From assembly GCA_026929865.2 (NCBI GenBank), contig CM049396.1, positions 24,509,001 to 24,573,000 on the forward strand: DNA of 64,000 bases, written 5' to 3'. Both the position numbers and the translations under genes were made by a program. Shown here one piece after another: positions 23,307-36,439 of this stretch (its first letter is position 1; every line of letters begins with the position of its first letter). The notes beneath the pieces are model-generated. The model saw only the letters and a list, made by a program, of their open reading frames with translations. It did no database searches and was not told the origin of the DNA. This stretch comes from Hyperoplus lanceolatus (lineage: Eukaryota > Chordata > Actinopteri > Uranoscopiformes > Ammodytidae).

Positions 23307-26300
23307 ATGGCAGATCTACCCATAACACACCACATCTCAGAAAACTATAGGACACTGAGAGTTCTGGGACAAGGATGCTTTGGACAAGTGATCCAGTGTT
23401 TAAAAAAGGACACTAGAGAGACTGTGGCAGTAAAGGTGCTCATACGAAACACTGAAAAGTATGACAAGATTAGGGAGGTGAGCTACAACTCAAACTAATC
23501 AATATTTACTACGGACAGAATCATACTATGAATCATACTAAAAATGCTCTGTAACAAAAACTGTTGATGACATAGCTGCTTCTAACTTGTGATTTATCCC
23601 CAGGTGGTCATACTGGAAAAACTCAGATGTTTGGACCCTGATATGTTCAACATCGTCAGATGCCACGAATGCTTCAACAGGTTCGACCGGACCTTCATGG
23701 TGTTCGAAATTCTGGATATGAGCATTTATGATTATATGTGCCAGAAGAAATGTGCCCTGATCCCTTTAAATGGCATCAGGACCATCATCCAAGATGTAAG
23801 GACACAGCACCTGATATAGCATGGAATTTGAAGCATTATTTGTTATTAACTCTGGCACATCCTTCATAGTCTGTGATTAACTTTACTTGCAGCTGGCCAT
23901 TGCATTTCATGGCCTGAAGGGACTTGGACTGATCCACACCGATTTAAAACTGGACAATGTCATGTTGGTGGATCAGAAGAGACATCCATTCAGGGTGAAG
24001 CTAATTGACTTTGGCTTAGCTCTTGAGAGATGTGAAGCTAAACCAGGGCTAAATGTTCAGCCCTTTTGGTATAGGTGAGACCTTTTTTTTCTATAAGAAA
24101 TGCTTCAGTTCAAGTTTCCTTGTGGTTTGGCAAAGCTACTCTGCTGGGATGTGTTGCCTCCAGGTCTTAAAAAAGTGGAAACTTAATACTTCACCTCATC
24201 AAAGCTGGAGCGGGTTTAAAAAATTGTCATACTTAGTGGTCAGATTGTAGTGTAAAGCACAGTAGAGGGCTTGGAGCAAAAGGGGCGTAAGTGACATATT
24301 TTGCGAAAATGACTTTTATATATCATTTTAAAGGTCTTGATAAGTTCTATCAAATGGTAAAAGAATAACGTCACTATACAGTTTACTTTTTGAAATAAAG
24401 GCTGAAAACATAAAGGCGTAAGTGAAAACCTTCGGTTGAGTTTGGAGCAAAAAAGGCTTAAGTGCATCATAAATAGGATAAAAGAGCTGACAATATGGAG
24501 GGATTGCAGAAAAGACCAACATTTATACTACAGAAAAAGTGTTTTGAATATGTTTGGAGAACCTGATATACCCATATATGATGGAGAAAATATGGACACT
24601 TAAATAAACACTTTATTTTAGATTTTTATTTTTATTTATTTTTTACAAATATGAATTCCTTGAAGCTTAATCTCTATTTAAGTAGAGATTGCTTCAATAT
24701 GCTGTTTTTATTAAATATTTACGATCAATAAAACGTTTGTTTTTGCTCTCCTGTAAAATTCTGAAAATGTCACTTACGCCCCTTTTGCGCCAAGCCCTCG
24801 AAATATTATTATAGCTAAGAATATGGTCAGAATACTCCAGTATCATGTTTGAGCTTTTTCAAAAGACCATTGAAGGAATCATCATGCCAAGGCTCATTGA
24901 ACAGAGTGTAACTATAAAATCTTGTGTATTTTGAATGAGATGGGATACTGTTTAAAAGGGCCCTACCAGAATGTTGCTGTGACATACTTGTACAGATGCT
25001 GAGCATTTTAATTTGAGGGCGGATTTATGTCATATGCAAAGTTGTATTTATTTCTGCTTTTGAAAATGACACTGTTCAAAAATTGTCTTTCAAACTCAGG
25101 TCTCCTGAAGTCATTCTGGGCGTCCCATTTACTGAGGCCATTGACATTTGGTCTCTTGGCTCAGTGATGGCTGAGATGCTCCTCGGTTTTTCACTTTTCC
25201 CAGCTAAAAGTGAATATGATCTGGTAAGTACTATTAATGGTTCACTTTTACATAGTTGTTAATGTATAATATTGTTTTGACATGTACTTATATAGAAAGG
25301 TAAGATATGTTGAATACTTAAGTTATTCAAGAGCAGCCACACCAAACATAGTGCTAACAGACACAGACTCTGCTGCTGTTTACATGATCGCAATGATCAT
25401 GCCAACATGTTGGTGATTAGCAGGCATAATGTTTAACATGTTCCCCATATTAGCATGCTAACATATGATAAATAGCAATAATTCCAACATATGGTTAAGT
25501 CTGATGAGCGTCCATAGTTTTGCGAGTATTAGGTTCAACAAAATTATTTTACTCAAATTCAAAGTTTTACCTGGCGGTGGCTAGATAATAACTATGCAGA
25601 CTATAAAACATTTCTGATAGCAACAAGAATATGTTAAACCGTTCAGTTGCTGATGGGACTTTCAATCGAAGCCACACGTGTCAACCTCATAGTGGCACTA
25701 AAGGGAAGGATCACTAAACTCGGGATTAACAAGTGGGAAGCCCAGATGTCTACACAAAATGTCATAGCAATCCGTCAAGAAGATATGTCTGGACTTGAGA
25801 GATTGGTCGATATTGGATTGCTGCTAACATAGCTAAAATTATACAAAGCATTCAATGATGTTATAATGTGTTTTGTCATCAGCTACGTTTCATCACTGAC
25901 CTCCTTGGACCACTGAATAAAAATATGCTTGATCGTGGAAAAAAGACCTACCTGTTCTACAACGGAAAGAGCAAGTACTTCTTCTACATGTGGACACAGT
26001 GGACATTGAAGGTATATACCACACTGGCCAAACAGGATCATTTGTAGAGTATAAGAGAGATAACTCTAATGGAAGAGATACTTGTAGATTTTGTCTTTTT
26101 CTAGACGCCAACAGAGTTTCAAACAGAAACAAAAATTAAGCCCGTGGACTCCAGGAGATTTCATTTTTCCTCTTTGGATGAGCTGAAAACAGTAAGTTAT
26201 CAAGAAGAGAGGATGCCTGCAGAGGAGCACCCAAAACAGGGTGTTTTCATGAGCCAGGACGTTATTGTGGCTGCTTTGAATTTAGTGTTTTTGTTTATTT

Positions 26301-28903
26301 TTTCATTAGTTTAGAAACTCGTACAAAGAAAATTGCGAAAAGGCTGCTGAAAGGAGTGCCTGTGTTGACCTGTTGAAGGAAATGCTTCAGCTGGATCCCA
26401 CAAACAGGATTACTCCCATTCAAATCCTGGCCCACCCCTTTATTACAAGGAGCTACCGCAGCAATGGGTAAGTGTTTGTGTTTAATTCTTTATATTACTT
26501 TATAGGCTAATGTGAAAAGTATGTATACATGTATAGTGTATGTAAACATGACCAATGAAGCCTAAGGGTGTATTCACACTTGGAAAGTCCGCTAGTTCAC
26601 TTGCTTTGGTCCAGACCAAATAGAGTTTAGATTTTTTTTGTTTGGTGTGGTCCACTTTCATATTGCCCCTTTTGCAAGTGAACCAGCATTACGAAGCAAA
26701 ACCACACGTGATCTGAGGTCATTCATTCATTGGACAGACATTCTGGGGTGGAGAGAAACAGGAAGCACGAATTTAAAACTGCGAAATATATATCATTGAT
26801 ATAATATGGGGTTAAAAATAATAAAATGGCCTACATCTAACCTATAAATAAAGAGGAAAAACATCGGATTATTGTTGTTTCATATGGTTATAATATGTAG
26901 CCCTATGTCAATGCCACGTTATGTGGCGTGTAGCCTACAATGTGAAACATCATTTTTACTGTAGTGTTGGTGCTGGACGCGCATCACGCGAGAAGAATAG
27001 GCTCAAGCTGACACTCAGCTGATTAAGCTGTGTATCAGCTGGGTCGGCGCAGTTCAGCTCCAAACTGAAACGGGGTATTGACGGTCCCGTACATGGGAAG
27101 CAAAATAAAAACACACATTTCTTGCGCAGCGTGAACCTGTTGGCACTGTGCGGGAGACGCTCCCCTCTCCTTCATCTGATCGCTGAACACATTCAGCATG
27201 TTTATGCGTCCTCTCGATCAAATGTAATATTGTTCTGGGCTCCCGGTCAAACCACAACGTATCGTCCTAATAATGGCGACAACAACACTTTCCCATAATG
27301 TGAAACTGACGGCTATTTATTAAAAAAGAAAAGAAAGAAAAGGCACAGTGCCTCCTGCATTTGGGTCGGATCGAGTCCGGACAAATTCACACCACAAACG
27401 AACTGCAGCAGAGTGCGTTTGGAAACGCACCGAGACTACCTCTTCAGCTGGGTCTCGGAGCGTTTGTTTGGTCCGCCCCCGAGTGCGATTGCTGTATTCA
27501 CACCTGCCTGAAAGATGCGCACCGAAGGCAGAAGTGCATCTGAGTTCGTTTCAACCGAACTAAACACGGCATGTGTGAATACACCCTTAATGTGTCCTTT
27601 GGTAGCAATGAAACTGCAGCTGTTAAACCAAACATGGATCATGAAATCGGCAACACCAAAACCGATGTGAAGACCAAGGATGATAACAGGTAGGTGATAA
27701 CTTTTAGTTTTCAGTTGTATTATGTGTTAGAAAGGAAACGATTGTTGTACTACCAGTATGAAACATTTGATATATGTAATAACCTGTGGAACATCTCTTA
27801 CATGTGAATTGTCCAGTAGATGCTCTGTAAAATCTGGGCCAAGAGTCATCTTGGTTAAGTCAGCTGAGAAGACCATGCGTGGTGAAGAAGTCCCCAAACC
27901 GAGAAGTGATAAGAGGTAAGAAATACTTTCCAAATGTACTTAAGATGACGTTGCCTGGAAGTCCATCTATAAGTGCATTAAAATGTGTAGGAGTTTGACC
28001 AATTCAACAGAGCCACAACCCCATTAGTTTAGTACAAATATATATCTAACCCTCTTACATGTGAACTGTCCAGATGCTCTGTAAACTCTGGGCCAAGACT
28101 CATCATGGTTAAGCCGGCTGTCACCAAAAACAGAAGTGATACCAGGTAAGAAAGACTTTCCAAATGTACTCATACTCAAGATGACCTTGCCTGGAATTAC
28201 TGCTTTAGAATTTGTATGAGATCAACATATTCAACACACCCACAACCCTTCTCCCCCATTAGTTTAGTGCAAATATATATGTAACCCTCTTATATTTGAA
28301 TTGTCCAGTAGATGCGCTGTAAACTCTGGGCCAAGAGTCATCATGGTTAAGTCAGCTGAGAAGACCATGCGTGGTGAAGAAGTCACCAAACAGAGAGTTG
28401 ATACGAGGTAAGAAAGACTTTCCAAATGTACTCATACTCAGGATGACGTTGCCTGGAAGCCCATCTATTAGTTTGAAATGTTCAACAGACCCACAACCCT
28501 CCTCCCCCAAAAAGATAATATCACTTTTCCCCTCTAATGTGGATAGGCACGGCTGCGGTGACGCTGTATTGGAGCCGCTATCTGATAGCGACATAGAAGA
28601 GTCTGGTATGGTCGGTAACATCAAGGGCATCGTACTGCACCCTCAGGACCCCTTGCACGCAGAAGGTAAGAAATACTAAACTCCCCTCGACTGAATTTGA
28701 TATCTCTTCATTCACACTAATTCCCTCAAAATTGATAATCACAACAATGACTATACCTTTAATTTGCAGAGGAAGTTGACGATGAGAGGACGAAGATAAA
28801 GAAGAAAGGAATCCGAAAATTCTTCTCCACTCTGAAGAGGAAGTTTTTGTGCTGCTTCTGTTTTCAGGAGGACAATTATGTCCATGATTTTAAGCCAAAC
28901 TAA
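23307..28903 (+). CDS. HIPK-like serine/threonine kinase, 13 coding exons, 547 aa
   Basis: Exons: 23307-23477, 23604-23795, 23893-24074, 25100-25223, 25883-26011, 26105-26191, 26310-26467, 27606-27689, 27820-27915, 28074-28145, 28312-28407, 28547-28665, 28770-28903. All introns are GT-AG and the joined phases are consistent to the TAA. The kinase domain spans about residues 14-345: glycine loop GQGCFG 21-26, Lys43 in [12 protein letters not shown] with Asp138/Lys140/Asn143, DFG 160-162, YRSPEVILG from 181, then IDIWSLGSVMAEM. IHTDLK...LVD and SEYDLLRFITDLLGP are HIPK-family wording, so a nuclear Ser/Thr kinase of the fish-expanded HIPK-like group is likely. The activation-loop tyrosine of HIPKs (STYLQ) is replaced by GLNVQ. 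The C-terminal ~200 residues are lysine-rich with duplicated exons 9-11 and a Cys cluster FLCCFCF near the end. Much shorter than true HIPK1-3. Confidence 0.9.
24265..24799. mobile_element. TIR MITE in kinase intron 3
   Basis: Ends gagggcttggagcaaaaggg and the complement of cccttttgcgccaagccctc form an inverted repeat of about 32 bp. It is absent from the matching place in the pseudogene copy (near 7140). Target duplication unclear; class not assigned. No coding content. Confidence 0.8.
25320..25830 (+). repeat. Teleost dispersed repeat in kinase intron 4
   Basis: Paralogue of 7560-8010 inherited through the segmental duplication. Same ordered blocks, including cctcatagtggcactaaagg and catagcaatccg. 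Confidence 0.6.
26563..27589. mobile_element. TIR element in kinase intron 7, ending 16 bp before exon 8
   Basis: Begins taagggtgtattcacac and ends gtgtgaatacaccctta, a 17-bp perfect terminal inverted repeat. Further inside, cttgctttggtccagacc and the ggtcc/cagg motifs look subterminal. No transposase is visible. A 2-bp TA duplication is possible but cannot be distinguished from the repeat end, so the superfamily is open. It occupies almost the whole intron. Confidence 0.85.
27820..28407 (+). repeat. Three tandemly duplicated kinase exons (9, 10, 11)
   Basis: Exons 27820-27915, 28074-28145 and 28312-28407 encode the same module: C(S/A)V(K/N)SGPR(V/L)I(L/M)VK followed by a basic Arg/Lys tail ending in R. 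Flanking intron sequence (tgtccag acceptor side, ggtaagaaa-actttccaaatgtact donor side) is repeated too. The unit is about 245-255 bp. All three are phase-matched (1-2), so any number can be skipped or included without a frameshift. Exon 10 lacks 24 bp of the others. Confidence 0.9.
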
Positions 28904-29303
28904 CTCTCAGGCTTAGAGCCTCATCCGTTTCAACTGCTCTTAATAGGTGGAGTAGCTATACAATGTCCAGAGAACGCTTGTCTATATGCAGCAACATTTG
29001 ACACAGCCTCTAGACTGTCTGTGTGGCCGATCAACACTGGGAGGCTGTGACCGAGGGTTGATCCCCAACAAGCTGGGAGTGAGCCTGTGTGGCTGGCTCC
29101 GAGCTACTGCGTTTAGATAGATACCCATTTTCGGAGCCGCAGCTGTATAAAGTCAGACTTTCTTTCACCCTACAGACAGGTAGCGTATGTTGAGCACATA
29201 TTTTCGCTGATTTTGACAAAACATGTTCTGGATTACAATGACTGCGTAGGCAATCAGGCTTACCGGTAGTTCATTTTACAAACAACAAATAGAAAAAAGC
29301 AGA
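28904..29303. other. Kinase 3' flank
   Basis: Presumed 3'UTR and downstream DNA. No AATAAA was noticed close to the stop. The stretch 29160-29250 (caggtagcg..., cgctgattttgacaaaac...ttctgga) resembles the palindromic MITE at 58083-58462. Confidence 0.4.
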
Positions 29304-30165
29304 CAGGGCTCCAGACTGCGACCAAATGCTTGCATTTTGCGACCATTTTTTTAGACAGTCCCGAGTACTTTTTTCAACTAGGGGCATGCGCGCAACCGGG
29401 AAATTTGTCGACATATTTTTAAATTTTTATTATTACAGCCATTATTAATGCTTTGTGTTTGAGAGAGAGAGAGCAGTCCGCGACTGATCAGTGAAACGAC
29501 AGCGCGGATCACGTGACCTACACTCATCTCAGTGTCCCGTTGTCGTTCCTTGTTAACATGTTGCCAACTTGTGACTTTTTCCGCTATATTTGACGACTTT
29601 TCGCCCTTGCGCTAAGGCTAGTTAAAGACAAATCTTGAAACTTTTTTTTAATGTCGCGACGGCTACTGTCTCCTCACCGCTGACAGCCCTCACTCACATG
29701 GTTTGTGTGTGTGGGTTTCTATTAATTTTGCCTATTTCAGAATTGCATATTATGCAAATTAGTTGATTATGTCATCTAGCTACTACTAGTTAATTGTGGG
29801 CCAATAACTAGTTTCCTTACAGAGGAGTCGGCAGAGATACAGAAGGAAAAATCACAGGGCTCAGGTGAAGAAGGGGTTGTGGTGAAAATGGGTCAAAATC
29901 CCTTTTCCTAAAGGAATGTCTGAAGGATTTCACATGGTGATGCAAAATCAAAAACACAATGCATTGTATCATCTATTGTCAATGTGGTCCAAAACATGCT
30001 GACAATACAATATCAGTAGGCCTAATATAGTTTAAATTGGGAAACATTTGAATAGATGCATCGCAGGTCTATTAAAGGTGTGCGCCTACATTTTCTGCTT
30101 GTGCCCCTAAAAATTCTGAGTTGGGGCGCTAGTGCTCCTAGTAAAAAAATTCAGTCTGGAGCCCT
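29304..30165. mobile_element. hAT-like TIR element
   Basis: Ends cagggctccagactg and the complement of cagtctggagcccta form a 15-bp inverted repeat. An acaacaaat stretch occurs just outside the right end (30168-30176) and 13 bp before the left end (29282-29290), so a rearranged target duplication is possible. No intact transposase. Absent from the left copy of the segmental duplication. Confidence 0.75.
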
Positions 30166-30716
30166 AGACAACAAATAATACACAAATGCAGGAAAAAAAT
30201 ATTCGATACAATATACTGACTACAAAAAAAAGAAGAGGAAAAACACAAAACATTACTTTCAACAAAGATTAATAGAAGACAAAAGACGAAAATATATTAA
30301 AAAAAAACATAAACAAATAAGTTCCAAACCCCGCGCGTATTAAGATGTGTCCCTGGGCAACGGGTAAGGAGGGAGGGGGGGGGGGGATCGCGCTTAAACA
30401 CCGAACAGATAAACCGGGCCAAGAGTGAGTGCGCCCAATTCCTTTTTACAGAAGCGAGATGCCATCTGACCTCAACTAATAACATTGCTCCCTTTGTGCA
30501 TCAGACTGTGAGACGAGAGCACAGGAAAGCCTACAAAGGGCAACACTGAAGTGAAAAATGTTCAACCTTCCCTCTTATTCAGTGCAGCTTCCCCAAATCA
30601 ATTCACTCATCAATGGTCTCCTGTTAGGTAATCTACAACACTTAGTTTAGGAAAATGTGCTTTGACATAAATCTGGAGATTGTTTTTATTATTTTTATGG
30701 GGAAAGTGTTCGAGAC
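30166..30716. other. Non-coding spacer
   Basis: AT-rich, with a G-run at 30371-30386. No gene recognised. Confidence 0.4.
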
Positions 30717-31710
30717 ATTCACCTTTTTATAGTGTAGTTCCACCAGCAGTGGATCCCTAGTGGTTAAACTGAATCTGGTGGTAGATCAAAGTGTAAGGGT
30801 GAAGTCATTGAATATGTTTTGCCATAAATCTAACTTCAAAAATTGCCTTAAATTACATTCAAGTTAGTTTTTTCAAACTAAATGATATAGTACAATCAGC
30901 AGTGGACCTCTGGTGGTTGAATTGGATTTGGTGATAATACATTTAATGGTGAAGTTATTGACTATTTTTCGCAACGGTTTTGCCCTTTTGCAAACCCCAA
31001 TTCAATACAATAATGACAAAAAAAATTAAAGGAGAAAAAGAGAGAAAGAAAAACAGATAAAAGAAGAAAACAATACTGAGAACAAATAAATAAATACAAT
31101 AAAGAAATGACATTATCATTTTAATAATATAAATAATTATATAATAATCACAATGATAGTAATATAAAATATATTGAAAATTTAAAAAATAAAGCTTAAA
31201 GAGCACCTATTATTTCCCGAAAATCTACATAGTTTTTTGTGCTGTGATTCATGTCAGGTTGCTCTATAGAAATCATTTATGAGAAATTAAGACCAGAAAA
31301 GTAGTAGGCCTATAATAGGACATCTTTAATATGAATAATATTATCCTTTCTCTCAGAATAGAATAATGATTTCATAGAAATGTGTTACTCTGTAATTTTC
31401 TGCTGCAGGTCTGTCTGTCCTGGGAGAGGGATCCCTCCTCTGTCAGTCTCCCTGAGGTTTCTTCCATTCTTTACCTGTTAAAGGTTTTTTTAGGAGTTGT
31501 TCCTCAGCCGAGTCGAGGGTCTAAGGACAGAGGATGTTGTCTTGCTGTACTGATTGTAAAGCCCACTAAGGCAAAATGCTTTTTGTGATATTGGATTATA
31601 TAAATAAAACTGATTTGATTTGACTCAATGTGGGCAGACTATTATTTTGTTTCTATTTGGTTACAAAAATGATGGATGTTGTTTTTAATATATTCAGCAA
31701 CAATTTGATA
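30717..31710 (+). repeat. Segmental duplication, right copy, distal part (LINE-empty site)
   Basis: Matches 8655-8698 joined to 14520-15130. The empty site ggatccct|agtggttaaactg is at 30756-30770. Has about 430 bp of extra AT-rich sequence (30985-31405) compared with the left copy. Contains the Rex1-like retroposon tail at 31408-31625. Confidence 0.85.
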
Positions 31711-32771
31711 TCACAATTATACAGTGTCAACAACTTATCTAACAGCTGTTTTCTCCAGTACACTTGGTATAAAAAAAAGAGCAGTAAGAGGAAGCCTTCT
31801 TAAAGTTGCTAATTCATTGTTTGAACATGAGCAAGTATCATTTTTTGATCGTAAAAGGCGTCCATGGAGCCCTTTAGTGGTCATAGCTCATGTCCAAAGG
31901 CAGGAGGCAGCACACTGTACATGACCTGTCCAGCTTTAAACCCCAAGTATAAACATAGAGCACAACATAATGTGATAAATAATAACCCAAAGGACTGTTT
32001 AGTGATGATGTTAAGTTTAGCTTCCTTCTGACCTGCTCCCCTTGACTACCAGTGTCTGAGCTAAACCTGGATGAGCAACCTTTGACAATTTCTACATCAA
32101 AAATGCACGCACAGTTACAGGAATGGTCTCTGTCGCCTTTTCCTGAGCTGGAGAGTGAGGCAAAACGCTAAAAATGTTGAATAATTCATTATGTTTGGTC
32201 TTACATTCGTCAGGTGACCAGAAAGCAAACCAAAATAAAAGTGAATGTTGCAGTTTGCTGTTGTGTTAATAGACTTCAGTTCGACACCACATGGATCATA
32301 CTAGGTTAGGTGATAATATGTCACAGTCATGTTTACAGCGTGTTGTATTGCCATATGGAAGCCTCCCCACAGCGAGCTACCAGGCTTCATGCCGAGGGTG
32401 GTGTGTTTGAGTTGGTATAACATAGCATTTATCATCAAGGTAAAATAGTGTATGTTTGGTTTTGTTAGAACAGGGAACCTTCTGCCACTGTGACTCCCTC
32501 ACACTACACCAGATGTCATGTGCAATGCTTTGAGGTAGGCCTACCTCGCTAATATTTGCTGTATGCAGACATGTAACAATCCTAGGAGGTCTGTTCAGCC
32601 ACATTTGTTGCATGGAAAATTCTATGCTGAATTAGTGTATCCTTTCCCATATGTTTACTTTTCCTTACAGAATCCATTTTTTTCAGCTGTCGTGTATAGT
32701 GGCAAACAGGTAAATATCAAAGAGAACAGGCGCAGAAGGCTGATGAGATTGTCCTATCCTTCTGTATCTAT

Positions 32772-32814
<43 letters not shown>

Positions 32815-35800
32815 CTGTCTCTCTCTTTCACTATCGTCAGCCCTTTCCATTGATTTTCCCTGCATTAACATCTTGCCAGAACACCCACCCCTGCTGTTAC
32901 CACTGACTGAGAAGCACGTTTAAGCAACTGCTGTCTCCCAGGCATGCATGACACACACACAGACACACACACACACCACCACATACCCTGTACATCAAAA
33001 AGGGTGCAGAGCAATCCAGTGTATGCATGCAAGCCTCTGTTGTTAATCTCTCCCTCTGATATTCATAGAACAACCAGCACACACACACAGTGGCGCTGGT
33101 GTTTCAGCATGAAAGGATTACTTTCTTTGTTGTTGTCTTTATTTTAAAGTTGGACAGCTAAAATAAAAGAAACAATTAAAAATACTGAATTTCACTGCGA
33201 ATCTTAGGTCACATTAGGTGCGCTGGTGTAGGCGGAGGAAATTAGCGGTGATTGCAGTTTACAGAGTCTGCATGAAAGTGGGATTTCCGCATTGCAATTC
33301 AGATGTAATAACTAATAACTCATCTATTAGTGACTGCCGTTAGCAGCCTCCTCCCTGGTCTCTATTTCACCAGTTGACACACAGTGGTCTTCAAGCAGCA
33401 AGTTGTCCAACGTCATCTCAGATCCGTTAGTATGATAACAAAAATTGAGAATGATTGTTACCAGCTCTGCCACTATAGCCGGGTAAATTCAGCTCTCTGG
33501 GCATTCACTGGAAGACAGACCCGCCTCTTTGTAGAGTTCTCTCTTCTGATTGGATGAAGGTTTTACGGGATACAAGAAAACTTGAGCGAAGTGACTGAGA
33601 GATATGTGAACCGTGCACACTGTATAAGTGATTGCTGTATGACTTTGGAGAGATGTAACGTGTATATATCACTTACTTCTGCTTTAACAATCGACCAAAA
33701 GCAGGTCGCAACGGGCACTATATCCATTAAATATACATACACCCTCATTCATTAGATAGGCTGTTACAATATGCGCTCCACATTAAGACCAGCATGCAGA
33801 AAAACCTGCCAATGCCCTATGATGTAGGCATACACCATAGATTTCCACAACGGGATTCAAAATGTTGGTTTGCGCATGTACAACTTTTTATAACAAGTGG
33901 TGGATGAGTGAATGAGGTAGAAATGACACAAGTATCTACACAATTATTATTATTAACCTAAAATGATGAGAAGGTTTAATCAGATCTTTTGTAAAAGCAC
34001 ATGTGCACAGCCTATAGGGGAAGACTTGTTCTACCATATTGAACCATATTGAAGCTTAAATTCAGGCAATCATTAGCTTACTACACCATTGATTGTTTGT
34101 ATCATGTGTTTCTAACATGTATCTCATAGGTTTCAATAGATAGCTTGCTGGCTAGTGGCTAGCATAGGTATGTTAAGCAGGTTGACAGATAACTGTACCA
34201 CACACCTGGCATGAACATTTAGAATGAAACCAAGAACCATAATGATAGATTTTTGTTGTCCACCATAAGCAATAACATTTGTTGAATAACCTCACTTTAC
34301 TTACAAACCCAGCCCCCAACTTCTCTCCCGTAATCCTCTCACTGATTCAAACAATGCTATCTCCTCTGGATGGATTAACACACCCAAACCCTGATGGTGA
34401 TTAAAAGAAAAGCAATCACTCACCCTTGATTCAGAGGAGGGGACGAGAGTTTGTCATGGCCAGGAGAAGGAGGAGGGGGTATAAGCAGTGGCCTCTGTGT
34501 GCAGTTGCCATGGTGACCACATACAAGAGGATAAAGGGCACTGCAGAGTGTGTCTGTGTGTGTTTGCATTGCTCAGGAATGAGTCTGAGTCAGTATATAT
34601 ATATGTCCTCATCAGGGAACACATTTGACTGTATTTACAGATTATCATTCTCACTCACACACTGTGCAAAGGACAAATGCCAAACTTAAAACCCTTTAGA
34701 GATTTACTTCAAAGGGTTCAAGGTCTCTTTTTGACCGGGAAAGCATGCAGTTCTTTGATCGAAGCATAGTTGAAAAATAGTTGGTCTCTCATCTCTGTCA
34801 TTGGTGTTATCATAGGTAAATATGCACAGATAATTCAAAAACAGTACAAATGTCTATGCCCATTCAGTTTTACCTTTCATGAACAGCAAAGCTAGGTGAA
34901 ACTTGAGCTAACACCATCTGTGAATCATAAATGTCGGTACGAAATGTCAAGGCAATCCATCCAATAGTTGTTGAGACGGTTCACTCAGAACCACAACAAC
35001 CTCATGGTGGCGCTAGACGAAGTCAGAGAATCACCAAAGGATTCTGTTACTGTTACGAATAGGTTTTTATGAGGACTATAACTTCGATAGGAAGTAGTTC
35101 CAATACAAATGTTTTACTCTGGCTCATCCAGAATAATAGAGAGAGAGAGCAAAAGGATGTTTCTATTGAACTCATTTGTCATTTGGTTGAGTATTTGTTG
35201 AATTGAAACCATCATAGACTATTTTAGTATGGATTACATGACTGACTGTTTCAGCGCTCACCATGGTTTGCAGTGTGTTCTATTGTGCCCAGCAGTAAAT
35301 GGCTACCAGTGGCAGCTGACTCCACCACAGCCCTAATGGCTCAAAGCCATCTGATAAAAAGGAAAGAACACCCACTCTCTCCTTCTCTCAATACATATCC
35401 GTTGCGATGGCTTGCAATTGAATTTGTGTCCGGGCTCCAGCCATCATTACTGCCTAAGGCACATTCATCAAAAGAGATGTGCCTTCGCTTTTTGACCCTG
35501 CTGCTCTTTTATAGGATGTGGGCAGTCTGTTAGAGTACAATCATCTCGTTTGTTGTTCTGTGTAGTCCACAGCTCGGTTTGAAGTAATGGCACAACAAAC
35601 GTGGCTACAACATGCAAGTAGGTTTCATAATATAATAGAGTTTAAAAACATAAAGTTATATTGCTATCTATGTTCTAAATGATTTAAGAAACCCTTCTGT
35701 ACTCCCTGTTCACGCCAGCCACAGCTCCAACACCACCATCAAGTTTACCATCAAACATGTACGGGTACTTCACCAGGTTGTGGACACATATTTGGTCAAG

Positions 35801-36439
35801 GGGCAAAGGATTGGAATGCAAGTTGACCTCCTTACCAAGCTGCCATCCCCTCAGCTGCCTGTTGCAGAGCCCAATCTCTCTGCTGCTGCTCCCTCTCAAG
35901 CCCTTACTGTGCATCAGATGTTAAAGCCCCTCAGACTCATTCCCTTGTCTGACTACTACTCAGACCCGGGTACATGTGACGGGCTCACTTTCTGGACTTA
36001 TGCATGTTTTTAACACTCATCCTACACACCAAGAAATCAAGGTACAAGTATGGTCCTAAAATGGTACAAACGCTTTGCCGCCCCTCCCAGTGGTACCTTA
36101 GCAGGTTACAACACAGTACCTTAAACCTTGCCTGTACCTCTATGAACATTACTGGACCCCTAGTGACAAAAATGTACCCATTGGAAAGGTACAGTGAAAA
36201 TGTGACTCTGAAAGTTTTCTGCTTTTCATATGAAGTAAAGTCGTTATCTTTAGATTATAATAGACTAATTTATTTAATCTGTTGCCTGATTCGCCGGAGC
36301 TTACAGATGTAATTGTCCAAAAAAAGACTGAGGCTTTCCCATTTTTCTTGACTTTGTCAATCAATTTGTCGCCAATTATCTAATATAATTGTTTTCTGAT
36401 TTAATTAGCACTTTTTAAAAATACAAATGTATAGGGGTC
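31711..36439. other. Gene-free DNA, probably cadps intron 3
   Basis: No exon could be supported. Contains (CT)n at 32781-32810, short CA tracts near 32950-32975, a fragment of the dispersed teleost repeat at 34921-35045 (ggcaatccatccaatagttg, cctcatggtggcgctagacg), and a cluster of ggtac motifs at 36040-36205 suggestive of a palindromic MITE. Confidence 0.45.

Noticed and set aside
24060-24250. 65-aa ORF continuing past exon 3 of the kinase
   Set aside because: Reads into intron 3 after a clear GT donor at 24075.
34426-34689. 87-aa ORF as a cadps or unknown exon
   Set aside because: Plus strand, no similarity to CADPS, and spans simple repeats.
35684-36013. Possible coding stretch on either strand (tccaccatcaagtttaccatc region)
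   Set aside because: Could be a transposon coding scrap, but no motif could be named in any frame.
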